Shown piece after piece: positions 13,195 to 26,600 of a stretch of DNA of 64,000 bases; positions within the stretch are counted from its first letter, which is position 1; every line of letters begins with the position of its first letter. The notes under the pieces were generated by a model. That model had not been told where the DNA came from, did not search any database, and worked only from the letters and a program-made list of their open reading frames with translations. A program made the position numbers and the translations under genes. Source of the DNA: Gavia stellata (taxonomy: Eukaryota > Chordata > Aves > Gaviiformes > Gaviidae); the NCBI RefSeq assembly GCF_030936135.1, contig NC_082595.1, positions 77,782,135 through 77,846,134 of the forward strand, written 5' to 3'.

Positions 13195-14015
13195 AGAGTG
13201 TCATCATTCACCAGTTACGCATGAACTCTAGATGAGTTTCCGCCCCCACTATATGCTCTCTGTGTGCACTACCCTCCTTGCCAGCTGGATGGATCACTGC
13301 AGAAGCTCTCTACCATCAACACCAGGGTCACTTGTGCTACTGATTCTTCGTGGAAGTATTTATTGCTTCCATTAGATTTTATATATTTTTTCTTGGTAGA
13401 GCTTTAAGAATGAAGGGCCTTGCTGGAATTTTGAAAGTACATAGTCAGAGGGAGGGAAGCAGTCTTTCTGCCAGCTGAATTTCACTTTTATTTGCAAAGC
13501 CTAAGGCACGTGCTTGATTTTGTTTGATGTTTGCCATATAATTTATTTTTATAATACACTTTGTAAAGTAACTGTCCCAAAGTTGCAATTCCTGTTGTCC
13601 ATGGCGCATTTATTTGTATAATACACTGTCAAATTTGCAATTTGATATTTTTGTAATAGAGAGTATGTAAAGAAAGAAAAATTTAACGTCAGCAATGTTT
13701 TGTGTTTAAATGGAAAAATACTCAGCACATTTTATTGCCACCATGAGATTCTGTGAGACTAAATACTCTGAAGACTGCTGTATGGAATTTGTACTATTGC
13801 AGAATTTTTCTTGCACTGTGTGATGGTTTGGCATAAAATTAAGTATTAAAGTCCAATGCCTTGAAATGCAACCAGATTTACTCATTTTAAACAATGTAAG
13901 CCAGTTTTTAAAGCTGTGATTTTTTTTCTATATAATGTATGTTTTTACTTCTGCCTGTACCAAAAAAGTTGATTTTCATTACACTGTAACTAATAAATTT
14001 TCACAACTATGCAAA
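13195..14015 (+). other. FILIP1: FILIP1 terminal 3'UTR exon
   Basis: The exon begins after a strong acceptor at 13193-13194 and runs to just past a canonical AATAAA at 13992-13997. It would carry almost all of the FILIP1 3'UTR, about 0.8 kb, which is similar to what I remember for the mammalian transcript. The sequence is AU-rich with several TTTTTGTA-like elements. The first 41 bases include a short open frame, ESVIIHQLRMNSR then TGA at 13233-13235. It is in frame if the weak upstream donor at 5396 is used. The 3' end position is an estimate. Confidence 0.55.
13992..13997 (+). terminator. FILIP1: FILIP1 poly(A) signal
   Basis: A canonical AATAAA sits at the end of a long AU-rich stretch about 0.8 kb into the presumed terminal exon. 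Cleavage is expected about 15-20 nt downstream. Confidence 0.5.
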
Positions 14016-17000
14016 TGTAATCAAGTGTTTGAATTTTAACTCTAATTTCTTAAGGTTGACAGTACTCATATATGTATTTTTTTATAGGGACAGAAGGTAC
14101 GGCTTTGGAAGTTCCTTTTTCTGAGTGGTATTTCACTGCGGTATCAACCGTGATGTAAAACTGATTCAGATATTAAGATATAGAGAGGGATCTATCACCA
14201 AGCCCTTAATGACTTAACCATTTCTAACCTTGCGCTTTCACTGCATAGGCAGAGCTGTCCGATTGGTATGGTCAGAATATTTAATCCAGGACTAAAAGGA
14301 CTGTATAAACAAGATGCCATGCACTCTGCCATACGCTGAAGGGTGCGTTTTACACTGGTGGCTGTAGCTTTTCAAGTAGCATCCAGAGAGTCCTGTGGCA
14401 GCTATACTTAAAATCATTTTTGAATGAGTTATATATGAAGCTGGATACAACCCAGGCAGGGTCTTTTTTCTTATAATGAATTATTTTTAATCTAAGTCAT
14501 TGGCACATATTTAAAATACTGCAGATTTTTTAATTGCAGAAGCTACTGGGAGAAACTACTTTTTGGAAGGGAAAAGGGTGTTGCTTGCAGGAGATATACT
14601 GTGGGACGCCAGAAAGAGTGCATTCACTCAGCATCCCACGGAGATGAGGAGGCCAGTTCATTTTTGAAGCTGTAATAATGCACTGCTATGCAGTCAGTTT
14701 GATCTTCATGGTTTAGTTTGCTTGCCAGCCATGGGAGCTGTTTTTTTCTTCTAGCTACGAGTTCTGCAGCAAATGCTGACATTGTAGAGAGGGAAGATAC
14801 TCTGGGACCTATATAAACTTTGTTGGAGTTGATCGGCATTGTAAAGAGTTTGCTAATACAGCTGTACTGAGTAATCAAAATATATGCTGCTTATCCTTGT
14901 GAAAGAGTCATTTTGTTGGTATAGTTTATACTTCAGCATATACTTCAGCTAGTGCACCCAGTTTTTTGAGTGGGTTTTTTTTCCTTACATCAGATAATAT
15001 ATGCCAATAGCATAGCTCTGTCTGTAGATCAGATTTTAGAGTGAGTCAAGAAGAATTCCAGCTTTCAGAGACTAATACAGCTGAGGTGAATGAAGTTTGC
15101 TATGTGCCACATTTCAATTTACTGCACAGTACAATGAACATTGTAATGACCCAGATATTCTAGTTTCAAAGCAATACTTGGGAATCAAAACTTAACCATG
15201 TTAATAACTACATTGAGCTTATCTGGAATGAAATTGTCAGCTATTTGAAAGTGACAGTGATAGGCCTGAAATAAACTTCAGCTTTTAAATATGAGTAAGA
15301 TATAAGTAATATCTTATTCTGAAGTTGAGTCTAGCTTTAAAAGCTCCCAATCAAAGTAGAAAATATTTTTACTTGTCTAGATTTTAATATAAAGACGATT
15401 CAGTATAAGTGTATGTATAAGTTGTCCCCTTTTCGTTTATGAGTCCTAAACAAATATATAAACTTTTATGGTTTCGCAAATACATTAAGTTTTTAAGCTT
15501 TACAAAATAAAGGTTTGTTTAAAGCATAAATACAGTTGTGGTGTATTTGAAATCATTTAGATTTTTAAATATTATTGATGAACTGTAGCACTTTGGAGTA
15601 GAAGACTGGTAACACTGGTCATAAAAGACCTGTGGTGATATACACTATTTCATCTCTGATAATGGTTTATGCAGGTAGAATAATAAATTCTGATCTGACA
15701 CCTGGCAAGCAGCTAAAGTATTTCATAGAAATGCCCAGAGGGTAAAACTCACGTGTGCAAAGGCTGTATTTCATCTTCAATGCATTTATGTTCCTGGACA
15801 ATTTCTTACATTACCTAATTTGGATTTGAATCTAAACCAAATAAGTAAAGAACGTGCATTAGCCACATAATTAGCTTATATTTTGGGGACAGTCAGGGAG
15901 AAATCTATTAATATAGACTAAAGATGTGACTAATTTCTACAAGCATTGTCATTTTAAAGGAAATAATCATGAAGTGCTTTCAGATGAAGACAATGTAGAG
16001 ACTACCTTGGGCTATAGATACCAGTCGGTTTTAAGCAATTGAAAAGCAGTGAAAGATCTACTTTTCTCTTAAAGATCTCTTACTGTCTAAAGAGGATTGA
16101 AAGACCTGTGTTAGTATAACTATAGGTGATAAAATATGATGTTTCAATCCATTAAAAATACTTCAAATACTTTGATTTCTAAAGAAAAACTTTACAGCCA
16201 GTGAGTTTTCCTTTTGCCTCATTGTGAAACATAATTGGACCAAAGATGAGACAAAGGTGCCTGTTTTGTAGAACCATCTCTAATATAGAAAACAAGATAT
16301 CAAATGGAGGTTACTGCCCTGAATGTTCCACCTTCTACTGTGAATCGCTGGGTTTTATCTCTTCTTCTGAACAGTAACATTTAAGTTGGAAACTTCATAT
16401 TTAATACTTTAAGTTATGTAGCTTTTCTCCCTGAAATAATCTATTTGACAGTTAATGCATTTTATTTGCCTTGCCTGTTCTAAATACTAGTGTGTTTAAC
16501 AGCATAAGGTTTTATTTCTTCAGATTTTATTTTTAAAAGTATTAATTATTTACATCTTTCCTATAAATAAGTGGACAATGTGATAGGATAAGAGCCAGAA
16601 GACGACCATTTTGGGGACTAATGGAATACAATTAAAAAGTAAATGCCAATTGGTAGTCCTTTAGATTAATACATTCATTTTTGTACAATTTTAAGGCTCA
16701 TTTTATACCCCTGAAACCAGACTTAAGTTTTCAAATTAAAATTTTGTAATTTTAGCATTTATCCTTAGGTAGTCTGACACATATTTGCTTCTCCCTTGCC
16801 TTAAAGATTAATAAATGTAACACACTGAAGTCTTGACTATGTTAGATGTCTATGTAGCCCTCATCGCTAAGTCAATGCCTAATAAATCAGCTTGCCATTC
16901 CACATACTAAAAAGGAACGTTATAAATGTATGTTTTTATAAGTATTTTTCTTTCTTTTTTCTGTACCCATTTGTCTTACAAGTGCACACAAACCAATGTG

Positions 17001-19299
17001 AAGTGCACTACATCACACAGCACCTCATTGTAAAATTTCATGAACGTGAAATTTATTGGTTGTACTTGCCTGTATATAAATGAATTTGCCTTAGTGTAAA
17101 ACTGTGGAATAATATCCAACCAAGACCTTAGCTTACTGGTGAAAAAGTGAAAACAAGATATTGAAGTATTTACGCTGATATTCTTTATTTCTCTAAAGAA
17201 TGGAAGTAAGATATACCCTGTGATTGCATCCAGTTATGCTACTGAGGATATAATTATTTTGGTAAAAATTAAAATCATGCTTCTAACTAATCCAGTTGTT
17301 ACAGTGCAAAGTGTATGTGTAGGCCAAGCTTATAGATGGAACATACGGCCTTAGATATGACTATTTGAAAAGAGAGAGCTGTAACTGGTTAGTAATAGTG
17401 GATCTGATCTGTAGTATGGTACATTAAATAGTTTTTCTGTTTCACATCATGCAGAGATTAGTTCAGACACCTCACTACAGTTGTTGCTTTGTTGATATGG
17501 CAGTACTTATCCTCGCATGAGGACTTGGGCATGAGGACATGTACCGTATTGCACCTTGTTAAATTTGTCCAGTTCAAAATCAGACAGCAGCTGATTCCAC
17601 TGTGGTGGGAAGGAGGAAGTTCTCCTGTTCTCTCTTGTTTCCACATTTTGCAGATTTATCCTGGGCTTTTGTGGCTATGGCTGCATTAGCACTTCATTTG
17701 ATACAAATGGAGCAGATCAGCACATAAATGTTCTGGGGCTCCTCCCATCTCCATTGGTCATAATTTGAGGTTTTCCTGGACTGGATTTAGTCTGTCCCCT
17801 AGATGAAATGTCTCCTCTGCAGGTCGGTTAGAAACTTTTTGCAGGAAAACTTTCACAGCAACCTGTGTTTGCTTGACCAAGGGCATCTCTGCAAGATCCT
17901 CTAGGAAGCGCCCCGCTGTTCTGCCTGTTTCACACAAACAATAGTACTACATCAGCGATCCATCACCATGGCCCACAGCATCACTATTGTGGCTATTCTG
18001 CAACAGCTGACAGAGCCTGTGCCCAGTTTAACCACTGCAAAACAGAGTCCCGCACAAATTTAATATGCCCTTTCTTGCCAGTCCTCTCATACCTGGCGGC
18101 ATGAGGTTCTCAACTTCCCGATACTGCCCCTCTGTTATCCTGCTGCCAGAGAAATTTCTTGCCATCTCACAGCACAGGTTTACAAGCAGTCTTGTTCCCT
18201 TGGGATCCTAGGTTGCACCTCACTGGATTTTCTGTGAGGCTGCGGGAGTAAAAGTTACTATAGCTGAAGCTGGTAATTGAAAAGAAAGATAATAAATAAA
18301 ACGGTGGTAACAGGGACAAGGGACTTAGCTAGGGGGAATGACAGCAAAAGGTAGGGCCCATAAGATAAAGGAAAGGATGAATTAGGAATGACATATAGCT
18401 TTAGCACAGATGCCACAAGGAATGCGATTAATATCTGAACCCTAAATAATTATTTAGGCACCAAATTAATTCTTATATTTTTGATGCTTAAGTGTCCAAA
18501 TTTCCTACACTATGAGAAGAGGTCTTTTGAGCCCCCACGGAGAGACCGTTTGCACAAGTCATTTGCTCCCCCCAGTGGTCTTTGTTGATACTATCGATTC
18601 TTCAGAAAATGAAAAGGCATGTTCCACAGGCAGCTAAAAAGTCTTAAGACTGGGTTGCATGCTTATAAAGTTGTTTAATTAAATAGTTTTAATTATTTTT
18701 TCCTAAAATGAAGTAAATACATAAATATTTGCTGAAAGTGATTTTTGGCTACACTCTTTCTGTATAGTAATGACTGCACAGTCCTCACAAAACAGACTTT
18801 AACCTAAAAGTGCCAATGAAGTGATAAGTATGGACTTTCAATGTTGCATTGGCTTGAGCAATGCCTGATAAAGCAGGTATTCTGGGGTATAAATACATAC
18901 TCCCACACTGCTTTCCACAAGGTGACTACTTGAATTGAATAGAAGCCAGATTAGCTAAGGGAAATAAAAAGTAACAACTCTGACAGCAACGTCCCTACCC
19001 GCCTTCACGTCGCTCTGATTCACTCACATGCCTCCTGACAACGCAGCGGGAATATACTGCAAAACAACTCCCAGAAGTGATGGTTCGTATGAATGGCTTC
19101 AATAAAATAAGCTCTCACAACTTTGTTGAGATGCCCTGTATTATTACATCTCTACAGTGGCACCGATGCTGCTGCTATTTACGAGAGCAGGAAGCTGAAG
19201 TTAACGTCTCCATTTTCGATCCAATGGATGCTGCCTTTCTCCAGCAACCCTCTTCTGACACAGTGGGAAGACGGGGTGGGGGTGTGTGTGGGGGGAGCT
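14016..19299. other. Intergenic region FILIP1-TMEM30A
   Basis: About 5.3 kb of AT-rich sequence without a supportable gene, RNA or clear repeat. Further AATAAA hexamers (for example near 15508) mean FILIP1 could have longer 3'UTR forms. GC content rises sharply only after about 19300. Confidence 0.6.
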
Positions 19300-20620
19300 G
19301 TTCCTGAAGCAGTGAGTGGGGGTGACAAGGCTGCAGGCCCGGGGCTTCTCCGCTCAGAGGTGGCCGCCGCCGGCCGGGCTGGCCTCACCCCGGCGGCACA
19401 GGGAAGCCGGAGAGCGGCAGCGGCGGCAGACCCCTCCTCGGGGGCGCACAAGGCCACGCCGCCCACTCGGAGGGGGCGTCTGTGGGCCGGCTGAGACCCA
19501 ACCACCTCACCAGGCCGTGCGCCGCCGGAAGAGGGCGAGGGAACTGGACAGGGACGCAGTGCTTGACGCAGCGCGACAAGCCCGACAGCACCGACAGCAG
19601 GGCAGGCCTCAGCCCTCGGCGGCACCAGCTCCCCGAGGCGCAGCTAAGCGCCGAGCTGCAGAACCAGAGAGCGCGCTCCCTCCCCTCCTGTCCGGCAGAG
19701 GCCGCAGCGCCACTACGCATGCGCCCTCTCACCCCGCCCCCGCCTCGGGCCGACGGGAAGAGGGGAAGTGCGCAGGCGCAGCTCGCCCTCCCCGGCGCCC
19801 GGGCGCCCCGTTTCTGCGCACGCGCGTCTCTGTCGCGGCCGTTCTCTCGCTACCGGGAAAGGTGGGGCGTGGCCGGGGGCGCATCATCAGCCGCGCGCCC
19901 GCCGCCTCCCTTCTGCCGGGGCCGAGCGCGCAGGCGCGGTGGCCTCCGGTCACGTGTCGGGAGGGGAGGTCCCTGACGCGGGGTTGCTGGTGTCGCCGGC
20001 TGCGCCGGTGGCAGCGGGCGGCGCTGGGCGGCGGGTCGTTGGGGGCGCCATGGCAGTGAACTACAGCGCGAAGGAGGAGGCGGACGGGCACCCCTCGGGC
20101 GGCGTCGGGATGCCGGGCGGCGGGGCCGTGGGCGGCGGCAGCGGCGGGGCCGTGAAGACCCGCAAGCCCGATAACACGGCTTTCAAGCAGCAGCGGCTGC
20201 CGGCCTGGCAGCCCATCTTGACGGCGGGCACGGTGCTGCCGGCCTTCTTCATCATCGGCCTCATCTTCATCCCCATCGGCATCGGCATCTTCGTCACTTC
20301 CAACAACATCCGCGAGTACGAGGTGCGCGGGGGGGGGGGCGGGTCGGGACGGGGACACGGACTCCTCCCGCCGGTGGGGCGGGGGAGAGCGGCGGCTGGT
20401 GGGTGCCTGGGCCTGGCCGTCTGCCCGGGCGGGCGGTGGTTTGGAGGCCGCTCGGGGGCCGGGCCGGGCCGGGCGAGCGGTGTGAGGGATCGCCTACCCG
20501 TCGGCGGCCTGCTCCTCCTTGCGAAATCTGCCGCCGTCTCTTCCTGCCGGTGCTCGGCGGGAAGTAGAGGTGGCTTACGTGGTTTCTGTGATGAACGGCC
20601 ACCTGGCCCTGGCTGTTCCG
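19300..20620 (+). promoter_or_regulatory. TMEM30A: TMEM30A CpG-island promoter
   Basis: A dense GC- and CpG-rich block surrounds the TMEM30A start codon and has no evident TATA box. It contains four NRF1-like palindromes within 230 bp (19714, 19769, 19815, 19928), a CACGTG E-box at 19951-19956 and GC/KLF-type boxes near 19863. The pattern fits a housekeeping promoter with dispersed starts shortly upstream of 20050. Long open frames on both strands here are compositional artefacts. Confidence 0.85.
20050..20322 (+). CDS. TMEM30A: TMEM30A exon 1
   Basis: Residues 1-91, ending in phase 0 at ...NNIREYE before the donor GAG|GTGCGC. It holds the cytosolic N-terminus, with a Gly/Val-rich stretch at residues 17-34, a conserved [17 protein letters not shown] juxtamembrane segment, and the first membrane helix (about 55-83). 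The G-rich tract accounts for most of the extra length over human. Confidence 0.96.
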
Positions 20621-23600
20621 ATTCAGCTTAACATTTGTACGCTTTAACAAACCAACTATTAATTACTCTGAGTGGACGTTGAACTTGCAGAGTATCCGCA
20701 TGGATCGTAGCCCTCCTGTCAGCCTTGCTCCTGAGTGAACTTCCAGGGAAGTTAATGCCGGTATTTAATCAACACAGCCCAATGCAAGTTTTGTTCTCAG
20801 TAGTAGGGAAAGTATGTGCGTCATCCTTGGGACAGCTTGTGGCAATGGTTTATATATCTTTAAATGTTCCAAAGTAACTGTAGTTTCAGGACAAAACCCT
20901 GTGGTGAATGTATTGCTATAGTTCTTATGTGCACTACTGATTTAACGTTTTAAATGCTCTGTGGGAGACCAGGGCATCCAGAGTAAACTTGGAAACAAAG
21001 ACTGAAGAGTGTGGCTTTTTCTAATTATACTTGCAAAAAACTGAGCCATTTACATTTGATAATTAGCCACACCACTGCTGCGAAAAGCTGCTGAGCATTA
21101 ACTGAAAACTAAACTGTATATCACAATTAGGTCCACTTGATAACAGAATCACTTTGTGTTGTAAGGAAACAACCCAAAGAGCTTAGGGACAACCTTGAAA
21201 AGCAAATTAATGGCTATGATTAGTTTCACTGAGCTAATGCAACCAAGATTGGTTGTAGGAAAAAAAAAGCGTGGTTGTTAGTTCGATTGCTGTATTGGAG
21301 AGTATGAATTTTTGTGGATCAAATCATTCTAGTTATCAGAGTAAGCTGTCACTTTCAAATAAGTAGTGTTAGAGACAGTGGCTTAGCTGGTGGTAGCAAT
21401 GTGGCAATGGAGCCCAATTAACTAAAGAAATCCCGAGGCAGACAATGAACGGTTTTATATTTTCATATTTTTGCTAAAATGCAAACAGTGTTATAATAAA
21501 ATGCATTTAAGGTTCACTTTTCCTTTTATGTTAAGAACTAAAATTCCAGTCAAGGAGAAAAGCAGAAGTGAAAAGCAAAGCTGAAGTGTATTTTACCCTG
21601 TCCAAATGTTTTATGTAAGCATACTTTTAAAAGCAATTGCTTCTTGTGTCAAGATTTGAGGGTATGCAAAACATCTGAAAATTGACACAAGTGCTTCGGA
21701 GAACATTGCTACATTGTGATGGACATGTAGACTTTTAAATTGTCATGTTATAGTCATGTTTAAGGTAAATACAATCCCATGTTTTTAACAGGATGCTCAA
21801 TGGAGAGAAGTAAAAAAAAAATCCTGATTTCTTTGACAATTGCATTTAAAAATAGCCATTTCTATAGTAAAGCAATACGAAGTCTTAGATCATAATGACT
21901 GTAAGGTAAATATAAATGGATAAATATATCTCCCTTTTTTTCATTATGACTGGATCTGTGTTGATCTATAGGGACAGATAATGGATCAGAGTTTCATGAG
22001 TACAAAAATGTAAGTGACTCCTTATGCCTGTATTGCTGCGGTATGCATAGACAGGATTTTTATATACTATTGTTGCTCAGCAGCTCAGTTATGTACTCCT
22101 AATAAGTCCCAGTAGGAGCCAGAAACTAGATGTTCCCACTTAACGTGCAGTTTGAAAATCCATAGGTGAGCTGGGAGCATGACTGATGCTCCCCTATGCA
22201 ATCAAATTGCATATATGAAGCAGTAGTAGCCATTTATATTTGGAAACCAGTTGGCAGGTGCTGGCCTTCTGCCCTTTCTGATTTCAAGATATTCAATATT
22301 AGAAAGGGTTTCGTTTGTTTGTTTGTTTTACAGTGTGGGTTTAGACTTGTGTCATCTATCTCATATGAAGCTCTCCCAAGTCAGATCATTAGGCTTTTGT
22401 GAGGGCAAGGGGGACAGAGTTCTTGACTTCTGAGAATATGATCAGAAAGTTGGGGTATGCAAGTGATAATAGGGAAACTTGGGTTCTGTTCTCTGATCCT
22501 CATGTGTGTTTTATCAAGTGTTACAGTGCAGACATTCTGTGAGTGAGATTATCATTCTAAAGGCGGCTGAATTTTTTTGGGAAAAAAAAAAAAGTTTAAC
22601 TCAAAAAAGGCTTTACAGTTGCAGCAACAAAACATAGATGAAGCATTTTACAGGCCAGCACTTGGGCTCTGAACACCAGTGAGGGATGCAGTTTAAGACA
22701 CTGCTATCACCTATATGCTTAGCTGAGATATGTCTGCTTCGTATGCTGGCTTTTGTTAGTAACCACCAAACGTTACTCACAAATAGCTGTAAATTCAGCT
22801 CTGGGAGACAAGACATCTAGAAGCTAGGTGCAGTGACTAAGCTCTTTTGAAAACGTAATGGGGGGAGGAAGTAGAGGTAGTTATTTACACCCACCTCCTA
22901 GACAATAGCATACTTGTTAAGTGTGTGTGCATATATATTTATACAGCTGCCTCTAAACTTAGTGTATTGGAATTGAATAGGATGTATAATTTATGCCCCT
23001 GAAATATATATTTATGTACAGTTCAAATCACCCTTTCCTGGAACTAGATATTGCAGCCATTAGTATCGCTGTGAACTGTGCTGTTCTCATGCAGGTACAA
23101 GGACTGAGCAGCAAGATGTAGCTTTCCCATTGATTTCCTTTATAAGCTCTCTTGAATTCAAATGTGGAAGATTTCCAACAGCTTAAGTGTACTGAAATTA
23201 TAGGGTTTTCACACTGGTTGTTCTCTAGCATTTTCTCACTGTTTCAGAGGGTATAAACAGCCGTTTATCTTGAGTGTGTCATGAAAATAATTCATTTCGG
23301 TGGAAAATGAGAATCAGCTGTGTAAATGTGTCTTTTTGCTCTGTTATTAAAGGGTGAAAGAGTTCTGGTTTTCCTGATTTTTTTTGTTTGTTTGTTTTGT
23401 TTTTGAACAGGTAAGAAGCGTTGACAGAGCATATTAAAATGTGTTTAAAGATTAAGGAATATCCAAAACATTAAGTGTGTAGAAAAGAGATCTTTGTGCT
23501 GTGACTGCTGCTGTGAAATGCGTAATTGTAGTTAAAAAGCTGAATAGACTTTAAGGCATAACTAGAATGAAGAACTGAAAGGAAGTAGATTACTGTTGCA

Positions 23601-26600
23601 TGCATCTTCAGTGCTGTGTGCAGTTCCAGTAGCCCCATCTCAAAAATTATACAAAACTTAATAAAACCTACAGAGAGGGATAGCAAAGAGGACCAGAGTT
23701 ATGGGATGCCTTTTATACAAGAAGTGGCCAAGCAGAGTAGGATAAATATGTGACAGCATATGAAATCTACGAAGTCATAAATGGTTTGGAGAATAGTTAT
23801 GTTACTTTTACACTGCAGAAATGTAAATCAGCTGAAAAGCCGTCGGTGCCAGATAGCTTGGATATATGCAGTGTCCTTAGATCAGGGGTTGTTGGGAAGG
23901 GCTCGCTCTGTGTGGGTTTGTCATACTTAGCTGCTGGCCGATCCCTGGGGAATCGGGTCAGAATGCTGGATCAGGTGGATTCCTGCCATGGACCCCAAAG
24001 TCAGTCCTTCAGTTCTCAAAGTCCTAGTTCCGTTATTTTGTCAAGAGATGAAGACAGATACCTCTATCCCTTTAGTTCAGCTGTGTGTTGAATGTAACCT
24101 GTAAATGTGGATGCAGAAAAAACCACTTGCGTTGGCAGTTACTGTACAGGAAAGCTCTAGGATAGCACTGAAGCTGATAGCAGTGGTCAAAAGCATGGTT
24201 CTGTTTCAATGTACATAAATTTCATGCTCCACAGAATTTAGTCAATTGTATTTTTTGAAGTGAAGGCTTTAGGTCTTTTGCACCCTTGGAGTATTTGAGT
24301 TTTGTTTTTGATCTGAAACTTCTCCACACACTGAAGAACTAGCTCAGGATATGGAGGTTTAAGTTCTTTCTGAAGGAAATGCTTGTTTAAGATACTTTAG
24401 CAGGAAAAAAAAACCCCGCTAAGTTAACCTTGAATAAATGAGATGCATTGTTTGTTGAGAGCAGTGATGGTCGGTCCGTCTGCTGTAGCTGAACAGAGCT
24501 GTTCAGGACTGCTGCAGTAGTGCTATTTCTAGATCAGCATAAACTCAATACCTTGTTCAGCAAAGGAAGTGAAGATTATGTGATTCTCTCTCTCTCTGCC
24601 AGCTAATAGCTTCTGAAGCTGACTCGTTTCAGCTAGGCTTGTTAGGGTGTAGGTCTCATCTATCAGAAATCTGGCAGCAGAGCAGATACTAATAAAAGTG
24701 CTGAGGGAAAGGCTGCAGCTTAATAGATATTGAAGAAATCACAGGAAGAGAGACCTTGAAGAAGATCCAGAGGAAAACAGGCTTCAGTTGTTCCATGAAC
24801 CTTGAAACTGCGTGTTTGTTTTAGCTAACCTTAATACAGATATTAGGACAGATCATAAATCATTCTAATCCTTGATAATGCGTTTGACTGCAAGCATAAA
24901 TCAGGGCAAACCATTTGCAGCAGTCTCTCATAAAACTATATAGGCATCATAGTTCAAATGATACTGCTGTTTAACAGTTTGTTGCCTTAACTTGGTATAT
25001 GTTGCACCAATCTGAGTGTAAATTCTAAATAGGAAGTTCATAGTAAGTGTAGAAATACATATTTTATAGGCAGATGGAAGCTTTCTGTTGCTACACTTGG
25101 AGCTAGCCTGCTGAGTCGAAGTTAATTATTTCCTGCCATTCATATGCTGGAGCTATACATGAGGGGGAGCTAACGCGGTGAAGCAACTTCATTTGGCTTG
25201 GGCCAAAGGGTGAGCTCATGGCTGCTCAGGATATGTTATGCATACTGTCCAGGTAGCCTGTATGTACAGATTTCAACTACTGGCTTTTTTTGAGCTACAG
25301 TATTAAAGACAGATAATATTGTATAAGCCAGATTAACATTGATCATCTTTCTTGTCCCTTTACTGATATTTTACTATTCCTGGCAAAACAGTATTAGTGT
25401 CTTCATCTTCCCTATTTTAGGACAGTTCTTGGGCATTAAGTGATTTTTTTTTTTTTAATCTTCTGACTAATTAGATGGCTAAAAATGGTCAGCAAAGTAA
25501 GTTTTCTAATGCAAACCTTTTTTATTAAATATCTAGACTTTTAAAAATTCAACCTCTCTGGAAAGCATGAAAAAGCTCAGATCTGCTTGTCATACAGTGT
25601 GTGTGTGTGTGTTTGGAAATACCATGTTGTCTGGAGTATCTGCTGTTTGTGTTTTGGTGTGTATTTTTTGTTTTGTTTGCTTTGGGTTTTTTGTTTTGTT
25701 TTTCCCCAGCAGTAATGGCCCACCTCAGTGTTAAATTTGTTTGAGGCTGAAATCGAGCGTATACACAGAATCACAAAATCGTTCAGGTTGGAGGGGACTT
25801 CTTGAGATCATCAAATAGGCCTGAACAGGCTTTTGGAGTTGAGGTGTAATAAGATGGCAAAATAAATGCCACGCCAACTCTCTGGCTTATTAATCAATTT
25901 TCTTTACTCTCACGTTGTAAATTAATGACTGTTTTTCTGTTGTAGATTGACTACACAGGAACAGAGCCTTCTAGTCCCTGCAACAAATGTTTAAATGTGT
26001 CCTGGGACAGCACACCACCTTGTACTTGCACCATCAATTTCACACTAGAACATTCATTTGAGGTATGCTACCCTGTATGCAAAGTGAAATTAAAACAGTT
26101 TATATGTTTTATTTCATAATCGATAGAAAAGCTGTATCACTTAAGTCTTAATTTTTTTTCTGTTTTAAAGGATTATTTCTGGATCTCTTTTTTGTGTGCC
26201 TTTTCAGTAGCAGGGATGAGATGGTTTTTTAATGCCTCTGTTTATCTGGAAATGTACAACATTAAATGGAATGCTTGTGTTTTACACATTTAGATTTACC
26301 ATATGTCATCTAGCTGGCAAGTAGATCAGCTATTCCTGCATGATCTAAAAAAAGCTCAGTTCAACAAGAATTGGAAAAAACAGATAAGTGCATTCTGACA
26401 AATTGGAGGCAAATAATGAGGCTTATGTGCTTAACATCAAACAAGATAGGTGTTGGAATTAGTGCTGGTGAATGTCATTCTGATAGTTTACAGCATGTTG
26501 ATACTGTTGGACTTCAGGATGCCAGCTTATGTTAGGATACTCTGTGTACTCAGTCTGAACACAGGATTGAGGCTCCTGGTTTATGAATGTTGCTGTAAAG

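Larger units (their letters stand above)
20323..25945 (+). other. TMEM30A: TMEM30A intron 1
   Basis: A 5.6 kb intron, GC-rich for its first 300 bp (the CpG island tail, with a 10-base G run right after the donor) and AT-rich after that. It carries an old LINE 3' fragment near 23560-24010, a (GT)8 run at 25597-25612, a T/G-rich tract at 25640-25708 and a short CR1 piece at 25763-25817. The acceptor is TCTGTTGTAG. Confidence 0.85.

Noticed and set aside
19316-20059. 247-codon + frame and several minus frames around the TMEM30A promoter
   Set aside because: Low-complexity Arg/Ala/Pro/Gly composition within a CpG island, with no homology recognised.
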